Notes: a model not told the origin generated them from the sequence alone. Shown: positions 11,166 through 23,932, counted from the first letter of the stretch. The stretch: DNA of 64,000 bases from Spinacia oleracea (GCF_020520425.1 NC_079487.1:128176385-128240384), one strand, 5' to 3'. Made by a program: numbers and translations.

Positions 11166-11753
11166 TCAAACGACATGCTCATCACCAGACCAGTAGGCAT
11201 CTTCTGGAACTTGCAAGGGGGGCAAGGTTTTTTGATTGGCATTGCAAATCACAGCCTCGGGTAGCTCCTGAGGCTCAAAGCCGGTAGCAACCTTGTACAG
11301 CTCCTTCTCCTCATACCCAGCCTCAAATTCTTGCCACCCATCCTCATCCAGCTTCTTCACATGGCAAACGACCCGATGAGCAGCGCACCAACCACCGTTA
11401 TGGCGCAGAGTAAGAATATCATTAAACCAGTCAGACTGGAGAAGCTTATCAACAGCCCTCTTGGCGGCAGTCTTCTTCACCACAGGCAAACTCTGGTTAA
11501 GATCAGTCAGCTCCTCAGTCAGACCGTCTGCCCTCTCAGTTTCAGCCTTCAGCTTCGGCTCAACCTCTTCCAGCCTTCGGTTCGCCGCCTCCAAATTCGA
11601 AGAAGCACTCTCCAACTTCTTCTCGTTAATCTTCAAAGCAGATTCAGCCGCCTCAGCCCGCTTCTTCAGCTCGGCAATATCAATGTTATTCTGCGTCAGC
11701 TGCATCTGGTTCCAACGATAGACATAGTACAAATCCATGCTGGATTGAACAGC
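11166..11753 (-). CDS. Antisense ORF of element A, C-terminal coiled-coil block
   Basis: This last block follows an acceptor (minus strand TTTCTTAG/GCTG). It encodes about 195 residues, with a long heptad-rich coiled coil (AELKKRAEAAESALKINEKK onward, about 80 residues) followed by a globular-looking tail with WFNDILTLRHNGGW and an acidic end, stopping at 11166. Coiled-coil C-termini are common in the plant antisense-ORF family. It was probably spliced to the blocks at 11854-12704 and 12810-13765. Confidence 0.6.
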   Translation of the reverse strand, partial: AVQSSMDLYYVYRWNQMQLTQNNIDIAELKKRAEAAESALKINEKKLESASSNLEAANRRLEEVEPKLKAETERADGLTEELTDLNQSLPVVKKTAAKRAVDKLLQSDWFNDILTLRHNGGWCAAHRVVCHVKKLDEDGWQEFEAGYEEKELYKVATGFEPQELPEAVICNANQKTLPPLQVPEDAYWSGDEHVV

Positions 11754-11853
11754 CTAAGAAACAAAACAAAAAAAAAAAAAAAAAAAACATGTAGCAAGTG
11801 AGTAATCAAAAAATGGCCGGATAGAAAGTTGTAGCAAACTAAGCAAGAAATAC

Positions 11854-12704
11854 CTTGTACAAATCGTTGAAATGCTGAGCAGCAGGGGCGTCAATCTGAC
11901 CCTGTGGCCTGTCAGCAGGAGTAATCAGATCCCGAAAAGCACGATAGCCCAAATCCCCACCGTCCTTAGCAGAATCCGTCGCCACCGACTCCCCACACAG
12001 CAGATCAATGTTTGGGTAGAACTGATCGGTGGGTTCGCCGCCAAAAGACCCGAACCATGATTTCATTGCTTCCGGTATCTTAAAGGGGGTATCCTCAATC
12101 CAACCGCCGGTACGAAGCGGCAGATGATAATTCAGTCGAGAATCACCAGACTTGTTCTCGCTGCGACTGACGGGAGGCATACTAGAGTTACCACCGGTAA
12201 CAGCAGCAGAAGTAGCTTGCCGGTGGAAGTCCTCAATAAAACCGCCGACAATACCCTCGTCCAAAATATCAATAGAAGCTGGTGGAGACGGCTGCGCCTG
12301 AAGGGCGGTATCAGTAGTTTTCTTGGCGGCAGACTCCAAGACCGGCTCATTTGCCTCGTGATCGGCGTAAGCATCATCCTCACCAGTGGCCCTTGCCCTC
12401 TTAGTCGGATTAGACCGACTGGAATTAAGAGACGACCTTTTTCGGCGGGTTCCACCTCGGCCTGTTGGATTGGATTGCATTGTGGATGAAGGCGGAGCTT
12501 GAGAAACAACGACAGAGGAGGATTTGGATTTGCAGGCAGCACTCACACGATTCTTTGCAACAGTGGCAGTAGAGCGACGAGATGAAGCTCGGGTCGAATA
12601 CGTTGATATGGTGTCGTACTTTCCCTTAGGCGGCGGAGGCTGCGTGCACACAGGTCGCCAATTCTCGTCAAAACCGAGAATTTCTCTATCCAATGTTTTA
12701 GTAC
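11854..12704 (-). CDS. Antisense ORF of element A, middle block
   Basis: This open block is bounded by plausible splice signals (minus-strand acceptor TTTGCAG/GTACT at 12704, donor AAG/GTATTT at 11854). It encodes a serine-, lysine- and proline-rich low-complexity segment with basic RRKRSS and PTKRAR patches, then a segment with WFGSFGGEP and a C-terminal HFNDLYK motif. No catalytic motif is seen. It lies between the domain block and the coiled-coil block, and its extent as one exon is inferred. Confidence 0.6.
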
Positions 12705-12809
12705 CTGCAAAGACAAGGACTCAATTAAAACCGGCAAGAAACTTATGCAATACACAAAGCTGTAAATAGCAATAATAAGTACATCCCATTCGGCTGAAAA
12801 TATGTTTAC

Positions 12810-13765
12810 CAAAGCAGTGGGTGTTGCAAAGGCCGACAGCGGACAAGGGCTGATTACCCAAAATATAATAGGCATTAGGGAGCCAATTTCGATTAACAGC
12901 CTGTTTTTTGCTGAGGCCGACATCTAAAATGTCACACGCCAAATAATCAAAAGCCTTTCTCTCCCGCCGGCCCAAACCACGCTGGTCATACTGCTCCATT
13001 CGAGGCCGGGGTTTAGAAAATGTCCGTCGGAGCAAAAAGCCGTCAGGAACTTGAACGAAGTAAAAGCGATCCTGCCAATCTTTACAGCTCGACAAAGGAG
13101 GATGCACAGTCTTTCTCTTCGTTGCGCTATACGCCGACATCCACCCCGTCTCTCCATCCTTCTTCAACCGTAACAGCCGCTTGAACAAATTCAACGTCAG
13201 CGGCCATTGTTTAAACAAACACAACCAGACATATGAGATAACAGTTCTGATGGTAGTAGGGGTAACTTGGGCCAAGCAGACGTTCCAGGCCCGGAATATT
13301 TTCTCAACAAAGGGGTGCAGAGGAAAGCGAAGCCCAAAATCGAAATGCTTCGCATACACAGCAATATGGCCGGGAGGACAGTCGAATATAGTTGCACCTT
13401 CATCCGGCACTACCAGCTTATACTCAGCCGGCAATCCAAGAAAAGTCCCTCCATGAACCACATGATTCTTCTTTATGATCAGATCGCGCCAAGACGTCAA
13501 AATCGCGGTTGTGCGAGGAAGACTTTTTAAAGGAGGGAGTTCTTCTTTCCTATGAACATCCGTGGAGTCGTCGGTAAAATAAGGCTGTTCTTTAGCCTCA
13601 TCCGCAAGAACTTCAGCGACTATCACGTCGGCCGGATCGTCATCATCTGAACCAATACCGTCGTCTCCAATGTCTGCGTCATCCCTACCAGAAACGCCAG
13701 CATCTTCACCATCATCACCCCCATGAGCATCAACACCCTTGCCGGCGGAATCCTCAAAGATGGAA
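12810..13765 (-). CDS. Antisense ORF of element A, block with gypsy-type transposon domain
   Basis: This is the second block of an ORF running antisense to A, cut at 13765 by element C. It is acidic at first (GGDDGEDAGVSGRDDADIGD), then carries a segment of about 150 residues with FLGLPAEYKLVVPDEG, FGLRFPLHPFVEKIF and an LRLKKDGETGW-type stretch. That is the layout of the Pfam family called 'putative gypsy type transposon' (PF04195, Transposase_28). A GT donor is seen at its 3' end (minus strand CTTTG/GTAAAC). Antisense ORFs with this domain are known from Tat elements such as maize Grande; their role is unknown. The domain call is by pattern, not by search. Confidence 0.7.
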
Positions 13766-16689
13766 TGTAACACCCCGACAATTCCCTCTTTTCTAAAATA
13801 ACCTTTTAATATAAAACGTAGAGAATTATCAAGGCATTATCGCCCGTGTGAAAACGTATCGGCTTATTCAGAATTTTGCAGCGGAAAACATAAAACTAAC
13901 TTTTAGGTTCATAAATAATCTATTACATATTAGGTCCAAACCCATTTAACTGAATTAAGGAAATACGAATGGTACGACAAATTTCAAATCCAAGTTAACA
14001 AATTAAATCACTTAATTAAACGAATAGAACTACAAGCTCTCTAATCCCGATCCCAATGATGCATCATCTTCAAACCTGTAGATGGTCAACGCTTATTGAT
14101 CCTTAAAGACTGCTCACCAAAGATGGGTCATCACAGGATCAATAAGGCATAGCCATGATCAACACACACAAACAAGCACGTAATCAGCAAAGCTGAGTAC
14201 TACATACTAAAACAACAACAATCCTAGCATGATACTATCAAACCAACAACCCTAACATGATACTAATAAATATAAGTAAGGACAGACAAAACATAATAAA
14301 TTGACGATTATACTTGACTAGACTAAGCTAGGCTTAATAACCATAATATTATTTTAGTTGAAATAGACAATGGACCGAGTTGACCATCCAGAAGTCTTCA
14401 CTAAGGAAGACGAGGTACGGGCGCGACTCCGTAACCTCAGTGACCTGCGATATCGAGGAACGTTTAAATAAAAATAGGACACGGTGATCAATCCGGTCCC
14501 AGAAAAGGCCATGGGCTACCACCATGAACCCCAACTCCTGTTTGTCCGTCACTTCAGACGTGCACAGTCTAAAGCTATTGCTATTCAGTTTCACTTTACA
14601 TGATTTACAAATTGAGATTCCGTTATGACTCAACCATTACATAAGACAGACAATTCACATTTGTTCACAACTGTTTTTATCTTGGAATTAAGTGAGTGAT
14701 CATAAAAGCATCAATCAAGACTCATTCCAACTTAACCAACCTTTCCTTTAACCATGAGCAACCCTGTATATGGGCATAGAGTTTCAACTTACTAAACAAG
14801 GTCCTCCGCCCTTATAAAGTAGTGAAAAGATAGAAAGGGAACAACAACCAATTGATCCAACCCAATCATATAGAATAATCTAGTGTTCCCAACCAACATG
14901 TTTGTATCAAACATCCATACTAACATGTTACAGTTCCTATAGTGCAAAATAAGTTCAATAAGTTTGTCCAACAGTATTAAACATGCACATTCCATATAAC
15001 CAAGTTTGTCTATAATATCAACATCACCAAGTTCAACAATAATATCAACATGATTTCAACAATTAGCACACATTCCAAGCACGCAGGTATGTACGTACCT
15101 TGTGTAAACAAACTGCAAGACCACTTTAATAATTCAAAAGTCGCCTACGGAGAATTCTCCACCTAACAACAACCAATATAGACTCATATCAATTCATATT
15201 GAATTTTCAACAACATTAGGGAGCTTCAAACCCTTCCTAAACATAATTAGAACATTTTTCAATATCGAAACTTGAATATTTGGTTTCCTAGCATCATAAT
15301 TATTGAATTAGTGATTGAAATTCGTTGAAAACTCTTTGCAAACATCGTACTTTAAATTTTCAGCAATATGAACTCATTTAAAAACTTCACCAAGGCCAAT
15401 TTACGTTCTTAGAACATCGAAACAATAAATTTAATAAACCACAATCGTCCTACCATGATTTACAACCATTAAAACCTTAAAATTCATACTTTAATAATTA
15501 AAACCATTATTTCAATCAAATCGCATAATCCGAATATTAATAATTTAATTATATAAAACATAAAATCTGAAATTTATAGTTAAACCATAAAACTATAATT
15601 TAATCCAATAAAACATTAATTAAATTTGTAAACATAATTGAAAATCTAACTTAAATATTATTAACAAACTGAAAATAAATTAGTTTATAATATATAATCT
15701 GAATTCTAAATATAAATTATCAAAACTAATAATTTAAATTATGAAAACCTTAATTAAATTATTAAAACATAAATATTACATTAATTAAATAAAAGGGTAA
15801 AGAATTAACCAAAAAAAGAGAGGAGAGGGAAGCTGCTGGCCGGCAGGCAGGGCGGCGCGGCAACAGTGGGCGGCGACGCTGGTCGGAGGAGTACGGCGGA
15901 GGGTGTCAGCGTCCGCGCGATGGTTGTTGGTGGTGCTGTGCAAGAAAACAATTAAGGAGGGCAACGAAAGGGGAGAACGAAGCAAGAGGTGAGAGGAAGG
16001 AGGTGCTTTACCGGCGGCGAACAATCGTTATGGGCGCGGCTGGTGGCGCGGTGGTGGTTGCTGCGAACGAAACTGCGAGTGAGGAGAAGGGATGAAACAA
16101 CAGAGAAAGAAATAAGGGAGAAGGAGAAGATGAGGAGGTCGAAACCTTACCAGTGGCGTGATGGTGGTCCGACGGCGAGGGAGGCTGCAGCAACGAAAGT
16201 GAAGGCGGGAGAGAGGAACGGCGGCGTGAGGGATAGCAGCAAGGAGGAGCGGCGGTGGCTGAAGCAGAGAGTCTTGTGCGTTTTCACGTGAATGGTGAAG
16301 CAAGGGTTTGAGAGTTTTCTTTTGTTTCTCTTTTTATTTTTGTTTCACGTGAAGTTGAATAGGAGAAAGGGTTATGGGTTTATTTGGGGTTATTTATTTT
16401 GGGCTTTGTTATTTGGGCTAGGATTATAATTGAGTTTATGTTTGAATTCGAAACCGATTATGATTGTTTTCTAAGTAAAAACGTATTTTCGTAATTCAAA
16501 TTCTTTTCAACATAAAATTCTAAAATTATTTTTGATTTCATAAATCGTTAAAATGTTTAGAATGTAATCAAATAAAATAAATATACGTTAATTATATATT
16601 TATTTCTAAAATTTATAAATTCTATTTAAATATAATTAACTATACGTTAAAATATATTAATAAAATGTATAAAATTATGGGGGATTACA
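13766..16689 (-). repeat. 3' LTR of element C
   Basis: It is 2,924 bp and, on the plus strand, starts TGTAACACCCCGAC and ends GGGGGATTACA. Its direct copy is at 20501-23424 with the same length. It contains a purine- and GC-rich stretch at 15820-16270 that gives spurious basic ORFs on both strands. Confidence 0.95.
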
Positions 16690-17147
16690 ATCTACCCCTC
16701 TTAAAAGAAGTTTCGTCCCGAAACTTGACAAGAAATTTCCCACACTTTTCCCAAAAGCTTTTAACTTATTCTTACTAGAGAAGTATTTGTGCCACCTAAG
16801 TGCACTATTTTGCCAACTCAAGGCTGTTTGTGTTACTCATGAACACCTTTTCTTATGCGGAGAATCTATTTGCTTTGCATCAACTTGTAAAGGTTGCTAA
16901 AAATAAGCATAAAATGCATAAAAATACCATAAAAATAGGTAAAAAGCGCGAATTTCTATCGCATTCTACCCCCTTAAAGAAAACGAGTTACGCCCTCGTA
17001 ACTCACCTCAGGGAATAGCTAATTCAAAATTCTCTTTCGACGAATTCTCTTTCGACGAATTCTCTTTCAAAATTCCCATTTCATTAAAACTACTAACTTT
17101 AGACTTTTCACAACAGATGACGAAACAAAAGAACAAGTCACCACGAA
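16690..17147 (-). other. 3' non-coding end of element C internal part
   Basis: These bases lie between the gag stop and the 3' LTR. They contain a short direct repeat of CGAATTCTCTTT around 17030-17070 and end with the polypurine tract next to the LTR. Nothing coding is seen where pol would normally be. Confidence 0.7.
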
Positions 17148-18197
17148 TTAAATAACGCTTAACTTGCGCGGAGTTAATAGAAAAGTACCAGAATCTATAT
17201 CGGCAGATCGTTCATCCTCATTCTGATCCATCATGTACAACTTTCCTGGAGCCTTATTCGGGTTGTTGTTATCATTTGCAGGCTTATTATAGTTCTCTTG
17301 ATTGTTTTGTGCCCCTCCAGGCTTTGAATTTTGACCTCCAGACTGGTTAAACCTCACTTGGTTTCCAGCTTTATTACTATTTTGTTCCTTTCTGTGCTTA
17401 GTGAAGCACTCATACTCCCTATGTCCCCTTTTTTGACAATAGTTGCAGGTCACTAATTCTCCGTTGCAGTTCTTACCAGGGTGATTGCTACTGCACATCT
17501 TGCAATGATGCACTCTCTTAGATTGGTTCGAATTGTTGTGGTGCCCCTGATTGCTTCTTCCCTGAAAATTTCCATTTCCACTCTCATTCCTATTCACGTT
17601 TCTATTCTTCTTGAAATTCCCTCGGTTTTTCCCAGCATCAAACTCTTTTCTTTTCTCCCCAACAACATTTTTCTTGTCCCTTCTAGACTGTAAACCATGA
17701 ATATGGGCGGTTCTCTCATACGCATTCTCTAAAGGTATAAAGGTTTCTCCACCTAATTCCAACTGGATCTCATCGGTCAACCCTTGCTCAAACATCTGAG
17801 CCTTTATCTCCTCTATGGCTACAACCTCAGGTGTAAACTTCGACAACGCTATAAATTTGCTATAATATTCAGCGATGGTCATACTCCCCATCCCAAGGTT
17901 TATGAATTCCTGCGCTTTTCGTTTTGTAATAAAAGGAGGATAAAACTTTTCCCTCAATGCAACAACAAATGAGTCCCAATTAAATCTCTCGGCAGTACTT
18001 AGCCTAGTTTCATTCTCTCTCCACCACAGATCGGCTTCATCTTTTAGGTAAAGGACAGCTTGACCTACTCTCATACTCATAGGGCAACTCACAGCCTCAA
18101 ACTGTTTCTCAAACTCCCTAATCCTATTTTCTAAGAAGGTAAGGTCTGATTGTCCCTTGAAGTATGGTGGTTTAACCCTAGCAAGTCTTTCAAACAT
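17148..18197 (-). CDS. gag of element C
   Basis: This 349-residue protein is of the plant Ty3/Gypsy gag family (Retrotrans_gag). It starts MFERLARVKPPYFKGQ, then has the capsid-like helical region with DEADLWWRE, REKFYPPFITKRKAQEF and MTIAEYYSKF (residues 50-150). A basic, asparagine-rich linker follows, with two zinc-knuckle-like groups near residues 230-265, of which CNYCQKRGHREYEC is a canonical CCHC. It would form the particle and bind genomic RNA. The frame stops about 460 bases before the 3' LTR with no protease or RT behind it, so the element is gag-only. Confidence 0.9.
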   Translation of the reverse strand: MFERLARVKPPYFKGQSDLTFLENRIREFEKQFEAVSCPMSMRVGQAVLYLKDEADLWWRENETRLSTAERFNWDSFVVALREKFYPPFITKRKAQEFINLGMGSMTIAEYYSKFIALSKFTPEVVAIEEIKAQMFEQGLTDEIQLELGGETFIPLENAYERTAHIHGLQSRRDKKNVVGEKRKEFDAGKNRGNFKKNRNVNRNESGNGNFQGRSNQGHHNNSNQSKRVHHCKMCSSNHPGKNCNGELVTCNYCQKRGHREYECFTKHRKEQNSNKAGNQVRFNQSGGQNSKPGGAQNNQENYNKPANDNNNPNKAPGKLYMMDQNEDERSADIDSGTFLLTPRKLSVI

Positions 18198-20500
18198 TTC
18201 CCCTGCAGATTTGGGGCGCTCAGTTCTTTACTGAGTCAGCTTTTCCGCCAAAAGGCGAATAGCCACGGCTAGATCATTGTTGTTGGCCATTCTAGAACGT
18301 GACCTGCAATTAGAATACTCTACTTTAGGTTTGAAACATCACCTATACGTTATCCCATACAATTTAATACTTGAATTGACCATAAAGATCACCTCAACCA
18401 ACACTGTTCACATTAATACACATCATCTATGAAGGCACGACAATCGTTTACGAAGGTGCAACGATCGTCTACAAGATGCAATAATCATTGAAAAATAATC
18501 ATCCTCAATAATTCACGAAAGACATTCACACACTGCACATAAGGCATAACATTTTGAATCATATTGGTCATGAGGGTCTAGATTGGCCCTCACTTCCTTT
18601 ATGTACTCAAATCATTTAATATTATTGTGGCAATTAAATTGATCCACAATTCACACTGAGTATGCACCCAATAGAAAAATTAATCCATGACGTACTACCT
18701 AGAGGTTGGGGTATTATGGAATCCTCAAAATAGAATAAAGAACAATTCCTTGAAAACTTTAACTTTTATTGCTAACTCCATAGAGGTTTATTACATCCTT
18801 GAAAATAATAAAGAACATCTCAAACTTCAATAAACTTAAACCTTAAACAGTTGTAGCTTTGCTTGCTACTTATTCTTTAAAACATGAAAGAGCTAATTAA
18901 CTATTTATGACTTCAAAATATTTGTGGCCTCTTGCCTATCCATCGCTCCTGAAAGTTTTAGGAGTGACTTTAGATCTCAAGATCATCGAACTCTTCTTCA
19001 GGGTCTTCATCGGGGTCTTCCTCAGGGTTTGCATCTTCTTCCATGTCTTCATCTTGATTAGGCTCACTTGCCATCTCCTGTTCACTTTCGAGCTCTTCAT
19101 CTGAATCACTAGAAATCTCAATGGTTGGCTCATGGGTCGCTGGGTTAGGATTCTCTGCCTCAACATCTACATTCTCATTCTCCACAGCTACATCATTTTC
19201 CTCTAGGTCATTATTTACACTTACTCCCATAGGTTCTTCTGTAACTGCATCCCAAGCATGACTCCATGAGTTTCTACCCTCCTTGAACCCATTTTCTACG
19301 ACCTCAATAATGGTGGTCAGGATCTCTACGTCATATCTCTACCTACCATCCCTAGTCTCATACTTAATCAACTTTGGTGTTCCATCATCAGAATGCATGT
19401 CTTTAAACTTTTCCTTGAGTTCTAGGTATGGAAATTTGTTAGGTAAGCAATTAATGATAGTGGCTGCTATGATATCCTTTCTCATTAAGATAGGTTGCCC
19501 TTGAACCTTAGCATAATATTCACATCCAAACACAATTTTCTTCACATAAATATCTGGGGTTTCTATATCAAGTTTCTCGAAGGATCCTATATTGGTATAC
19601 TTGGAAAGAAACATTTTATTCCTGAAATAAACAATTCAAGGTCTCACTAACGATTTTCCAGCCAAAACATAAACAAGGTTCAGTAATCAATAAGTTTGGT
19701 GGAATCAAACAATTCTTTATGCACATGTAAATGTAACACTTAAACAATTAGCACACGCACGTACATAACAATCAATTTCTAATGCTAGCGTTGACTAGCT
19801 ACTAATGCACATATAATTCTATCTTATATGCCCTTCTTATACTACCCATCTCTCATAAACTAAATCATTGAAATAATTTAAATGACGAAGTAAAAGAACG
19901 ATAATATAAGAAAATTATAACATAGAATAATAACATAAATAAAAATATAAAATAAATAAAGTAAATCATTGAAATAATTTAAATGACGAAGTAAAAGAAC
20001 GATAATATAAGAAAATTATAACATAGAATAATAACATAAATAAAAATATAAAATAAATAAAGTAAAATGAATTAAGTAAATGCGTAGCGAATAAATTCGA
20101 AAATAAAGTTATTAATTCGAAAAAGATTTTATATTTCCTAACTAACGAATTCTAACTTTTAAACCAACTAAAAAAAAAATTGAACTCCATTTTTAAAAAA
20201 AATAAATAAATTGTATTTATATTATTTTTATTTATTTGTTTGAATAATAAATAATAAAAAAAATAAAAATGTCCAAAGTATCACTTTAACTTGGAAAAAT
20301 AATTTGATTTCGAACGTAAATAAGGAATATCGTATACTTTCAAACAAGATAAAAGGAAATCGGCCCCCCCAAAAAAAGTACCAATTTTTGAACACTATAA
20401 TCCGTAGAAACTCGATTTTTAAGAAATTTATTTTGAATAACTAGATGGTTAGGCGCCTAGAAATTTATTAAAATAAAACCTTAGCTTCTAGATACCACTT
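18198..20500 (-). other. Untranslated leader of element C, with acidic ORF pieces
   Basis: This is the internal sequence between C's 5' LTR and gag. Two short minus-strand frames are visible. One at 19339-19614 starts MFLSKYTNIGSFEKLDIETP. The other, 18970-19230, is very acidic (SSDSDEELESEQ). Both are oriented with gag, and I cannot assign a domain to either. The stretch also holds a 101-bp tandem duplication and is otherwise AT-rich. Confidence 0.5.
19861..20062. repeat. Tandem duplication, 2 x 101 bp, inside element C
   Basis: TAAATCATTGAAATAATTTA starts at 19861 and again at 19962, and the two 101-bp copies appear identical. The copies are AT-rich and non-coding. Confidence 0.92.
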
Positions 20501-23424
20501 TGTAACACCCCGACAATTCCCTCTTTTCTAAAATAACCTTTTAATATAAAACGTAGAGAATTATCAAGGCATTATCGCCCGTGTGAAAACGTATCGGCTT
20601 ATTCAGAATTTTGCAGCGGAAAACATAAAACTAACTTTTAGGTTCATAAATAATCTATTACATATTAGGTCCAAACCCATTTAACTGAATTAAGGAAATA
20701 CGAATGGTACGACAAATTTCAAATCCAAGTTAACAAATTAAATCACTTAATTAAACGAATAGAACTACAAGCTCTCTAATCCCGATCCCAATGATGCATC
20801 ATCTTCAAACCTGTAGATGGTCAACGCTTATTGATCCTTAAAGACTGCTCACCAAAGATGGGTCATCACAGGATCAATAAGGCATAGCCATGATCAACAC
20901 ACACAAACAAGCACGTAATCAGCAAAGCTGAGTACTACATACTAAAACAACAACAATCCTAGCATGATACTATCAAACCAACAACCCTAACATGATACTA
21001 ATAAATATAAGTAAGGACAGACAAAACATAATAAATTGACGATTATACTTGACTAGACTAAGCTAGGCTTAATAACCATAATATTATTTTAGTTGAAATA
21101 GACAATGGACCGAGTTGACCATCCAGAAGTCTTCACTAAGGAAGACGAGGTACGGGCGCGACTCCGTAACCTCAGTGACCTGCGATATCGAGGAACGTTT
21201 AAATAAAAATAGGACACGGTGATCAATCCGGTCCCAGAAAAGGCCATGGGCTACCACCATGAACCCCAACTCCTGTTTGTCCGTCACTTCAGACGTGCAC
21301 AGTCTAAAGCTATTGCTATTCAGTTTCACTTTACATGATTTACAAATTGAGATTCCGTTATGACTCAACCATTACATAAGACAGACAATTCACATTTGTT
21401 CACAACTGTTTTTATCTTGGAATTAAGTGAGTGATCATAAAAGCATCAATCAAGACTCATTCCAACTTAACCAACCTTTCCTTTAACCATGAGCAACCCT
21501 GTATATGGGCATAGAGTTTCAACTTACTAAACAAGGTCCTCCGCCCTTATAAAGTAGTGAAAAGATAGAAAGGGAACAACAACCAATTGATCCAACCCAA
21601 TCATATAGAATAATCTAGTGTTCCCAACCAACATGTTTGTATCAAACATCCATACTAACATGTTACAGTTCCTATAGTGCAAAATAAGTTCAATAAGTTT
21701 GTCCAACAGTATTAAACATGCACATTCCATATAACCAAGTTTGTCTATAATATCAACATCACCAAGTTCAACAATAATATCAACATGATTTCAACAATTA
21801 GCACACATTCCAAGCACGCAGGTATGTACGTACCTTGTGTAAACAAACTGCAAGACCACTTTAATAATTCAAAAGTCGCCTACGGAGAATTCTCCACCTA
21901 ACAACAACCAATATAGACTCATATCAATTCATATTGAATTTTCAACAACATTAGGGAGCTTCAAACCCTTCCTAAACATAATTAGAACATTTTTCAATAT
22001 CGAAACTTGAATATTTGGTTTCCTAGCATCATAATTATTGAATTAGTGATTGAAATTCGTTGAAAACTCTTTGCAAACATCGTACTTTAAATTTTCAGCA
22101 ATATGAACTCATTTAAAAACTTCACCAAGGCCAATTTACGTTCTTAGAACATCGAAACAATAAATTTAATAAACCACAATCGTCCTACCATGATTTACAA
22201 CCATTAAAACCTTAAAATTCATACTTTAATAATTAAAACCATTATTTCAATCAAATCGCATAATCCGAATATTAATAATTTAATTATATAAAACATAAAA
22301 TCTGAAATTTATAGTTAAACCATAAAACTATAATTTAATCCAATAAAACATTAATTAAATTTGTAAACATAATTGAAAATCTAACTTAAATATTATTAAC
22401 AAACTGAAAATAAATTAGTTTATAATATATAATCTGAATTCTAAATATAAATTATCAAAACTAATAATTTAAATTATGAAAACCTTAATTAAATTATTAA
22501 AACATAAATATTACATTAATTAAATAAAAGGGTAAAGAATTAACCAAAAAAAGAGAGGAGAGGGAAGCTGCTGGCCGGCAGGCAGGGCGGCGCGGCAACA
22601 GTGGGCGGCGACGCTGGTCGGAGGAGTACGGCGGAGGGTGTCAGCGTCCGCGCGATGGTTGTTGGTGGTGCTGTGCAAGAAAACAATTAAGGAGGGCAAC
22701 GAAAGGGGAGAACGAAGCAAGAGGTGAGAGGAAGGAGGTGCTTTACCGGCGGCGAACAATCGTTATGGGCGCGGCTGGTGGCGCGGTGGTGGTTGCTGCG
22801 AACGAAACTGCGAGTGAGGAGAAGGGATGAAACAACAGAGAAAGAAATAAGGGAGAAGGAGAAGAGGAGGAGGTCGAAACCTTACCAGTGGCGTGATGGT
22901 GGTCCGACGGCGAGGGAGGCTGCAGCAACGAAAGTGAAGGCGGGAGAGAGGAACGGCGGCGTGAGGGATAGCAGCAAGGAGGAGCGGCGGTGGCTGAAGC
23001 AGAGAGTCTTGTGCGTTTTCACGTGAATGGTGAAGCAAGGGTTTGAGAGTTTTCTTTTGTTTCTCTTTTTATTTTTGTTTCACGTGAAGTTGAATAGGAG
23101 AAAGGGTTATGGGTTTATTTGGGGTTATTTATTTTGGGCTTTGTTATTTGGGCTAGGATTATAATTGAGTTTATGTTTGAATTCGAAACCGATTATGATT
23201 GTTTTCTAAGTAAAAACGTATTTTCGTAATTCAAATTCTTTTCAACATAAAATTCTAAAATTATTTTTGATTTCATAAATCGTTAAAATGTTTAGAATGT
23301 AATCAAATAAAATAAATATACGTTAATTATATATTTATTTCTAAAATTTATAAATTCTATTTAAATATAATTAACTATACGTTAAAATATATTAATAAAA
23401 TGTATAAAATTATGGGGGATTACA
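20501..23424 (-). repeat. 5' LTR of element C
   Basis: This is a direct copy of 13766-16689. I noticed one base that differs in the GC-rich stretch; a full alignment could show a few more. It is the 5' LTR because gag reads leftward from it. Confidence 0.95.
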
Positions 23425-23932
23425 TGGAATCACCATCGGAGTATTCGCCGGTAGCCATATCAATATCATCATTAACAGGCTCTTTACCAGGGCGGCGGCC
23501 ACTAGTGCTAGCCGGTTGTTCGGAAGCCATCCTATCAGCCTGACCAAAAGAAACACCGAAGTTGCCAGTATTAGTTCCATACTGCCCGTGGCCACTGCCG
23601 GTGGAATTCAAGAATTCCCGGTAATCACGAATATAATACCGCACCGAAAGGGGAGAAACATCTAAAGCAGGCTCAGAAGCTGGAATAGGATGCTCGCGAG
23701 ACCTCACTTCCCGTATCATTCGAGCCCGCAGATGATGTAGGGCATAACAACGCTCTCTCTCAGCCTGATTCAAACCCTCAGCATAAACCTCACGAATGGC
23801 AGCCCGTCTTAAATTAGATTGAGAACACGGCTCCTCCCGGGCCCAACTACAATTACTCTCTTGAGGAACACTCCAACCGGTAAACCCAGAAGGCTGAGAA
23901 GAAGGGTTGTCCCCACCCACATTTTTGGTCAT
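23425..23932 (-). CDS. Antisense ORF of element A, N-terminal block
   Basis: This frame opens with ATG at 23932 (MTKNVGGDNPSSQPSGF) and runs to 23425, where element C begins. The residues are polar and mostly disordered, with one helical stretch (AEGLNQAERERCYALHHLRA). The frame meets the 13765 block across C's insertion site, where the TGGAA target duplication lies, so both belong to one antisense ORF that C split. Confidence 0.6.

Larger units (their letters stand above)
13766..23424 (-). mobile_element. Element C: Tekay-like gag-only Gypsy element, complete with TSD
   Basis: This 9,659-bp insertion in A's antisense ORF is flanked by a perfect 5-bp duplication TGGAA (13761-13765 and 23425-23429). 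It has two LTRs of 2,924 bp each in direct orientation and a 3.8-kb internal part holding a gag ORF but no pol domains. On the minus strand the LTRs begin TGTAATCCCCC and end GGGGTGTTACA. The minus-strand 5' junction at 20500 is followed by TGGTATCTAGAAGC, resembling the usual initiator-tRNA-Met primer site of chromoviruses. A polypurine tract (AAGAGGGGTAGA, about 16690-16701) precedes the 3' LTR. The LTRs look nearly identical by eye, so it is very young and structurally whole, yet it depends on another element's pol. Confidence 0.93.

Noticed and set aside
14349-14995. Minus-strand 94- and 67-residue ORFs, repeated at 21084-21730
   Set aside because: They are exact duplicates because they lie in the two LTRs of element C; no known domain and no reason to call them genes.
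15785-16303. Short arginine/proline-rich ORFs in element C LTRs
   Set aside because: They occur on both strands in a GC- and purine-rich LTR stretch and are repeated in the other LTR; no protein features.
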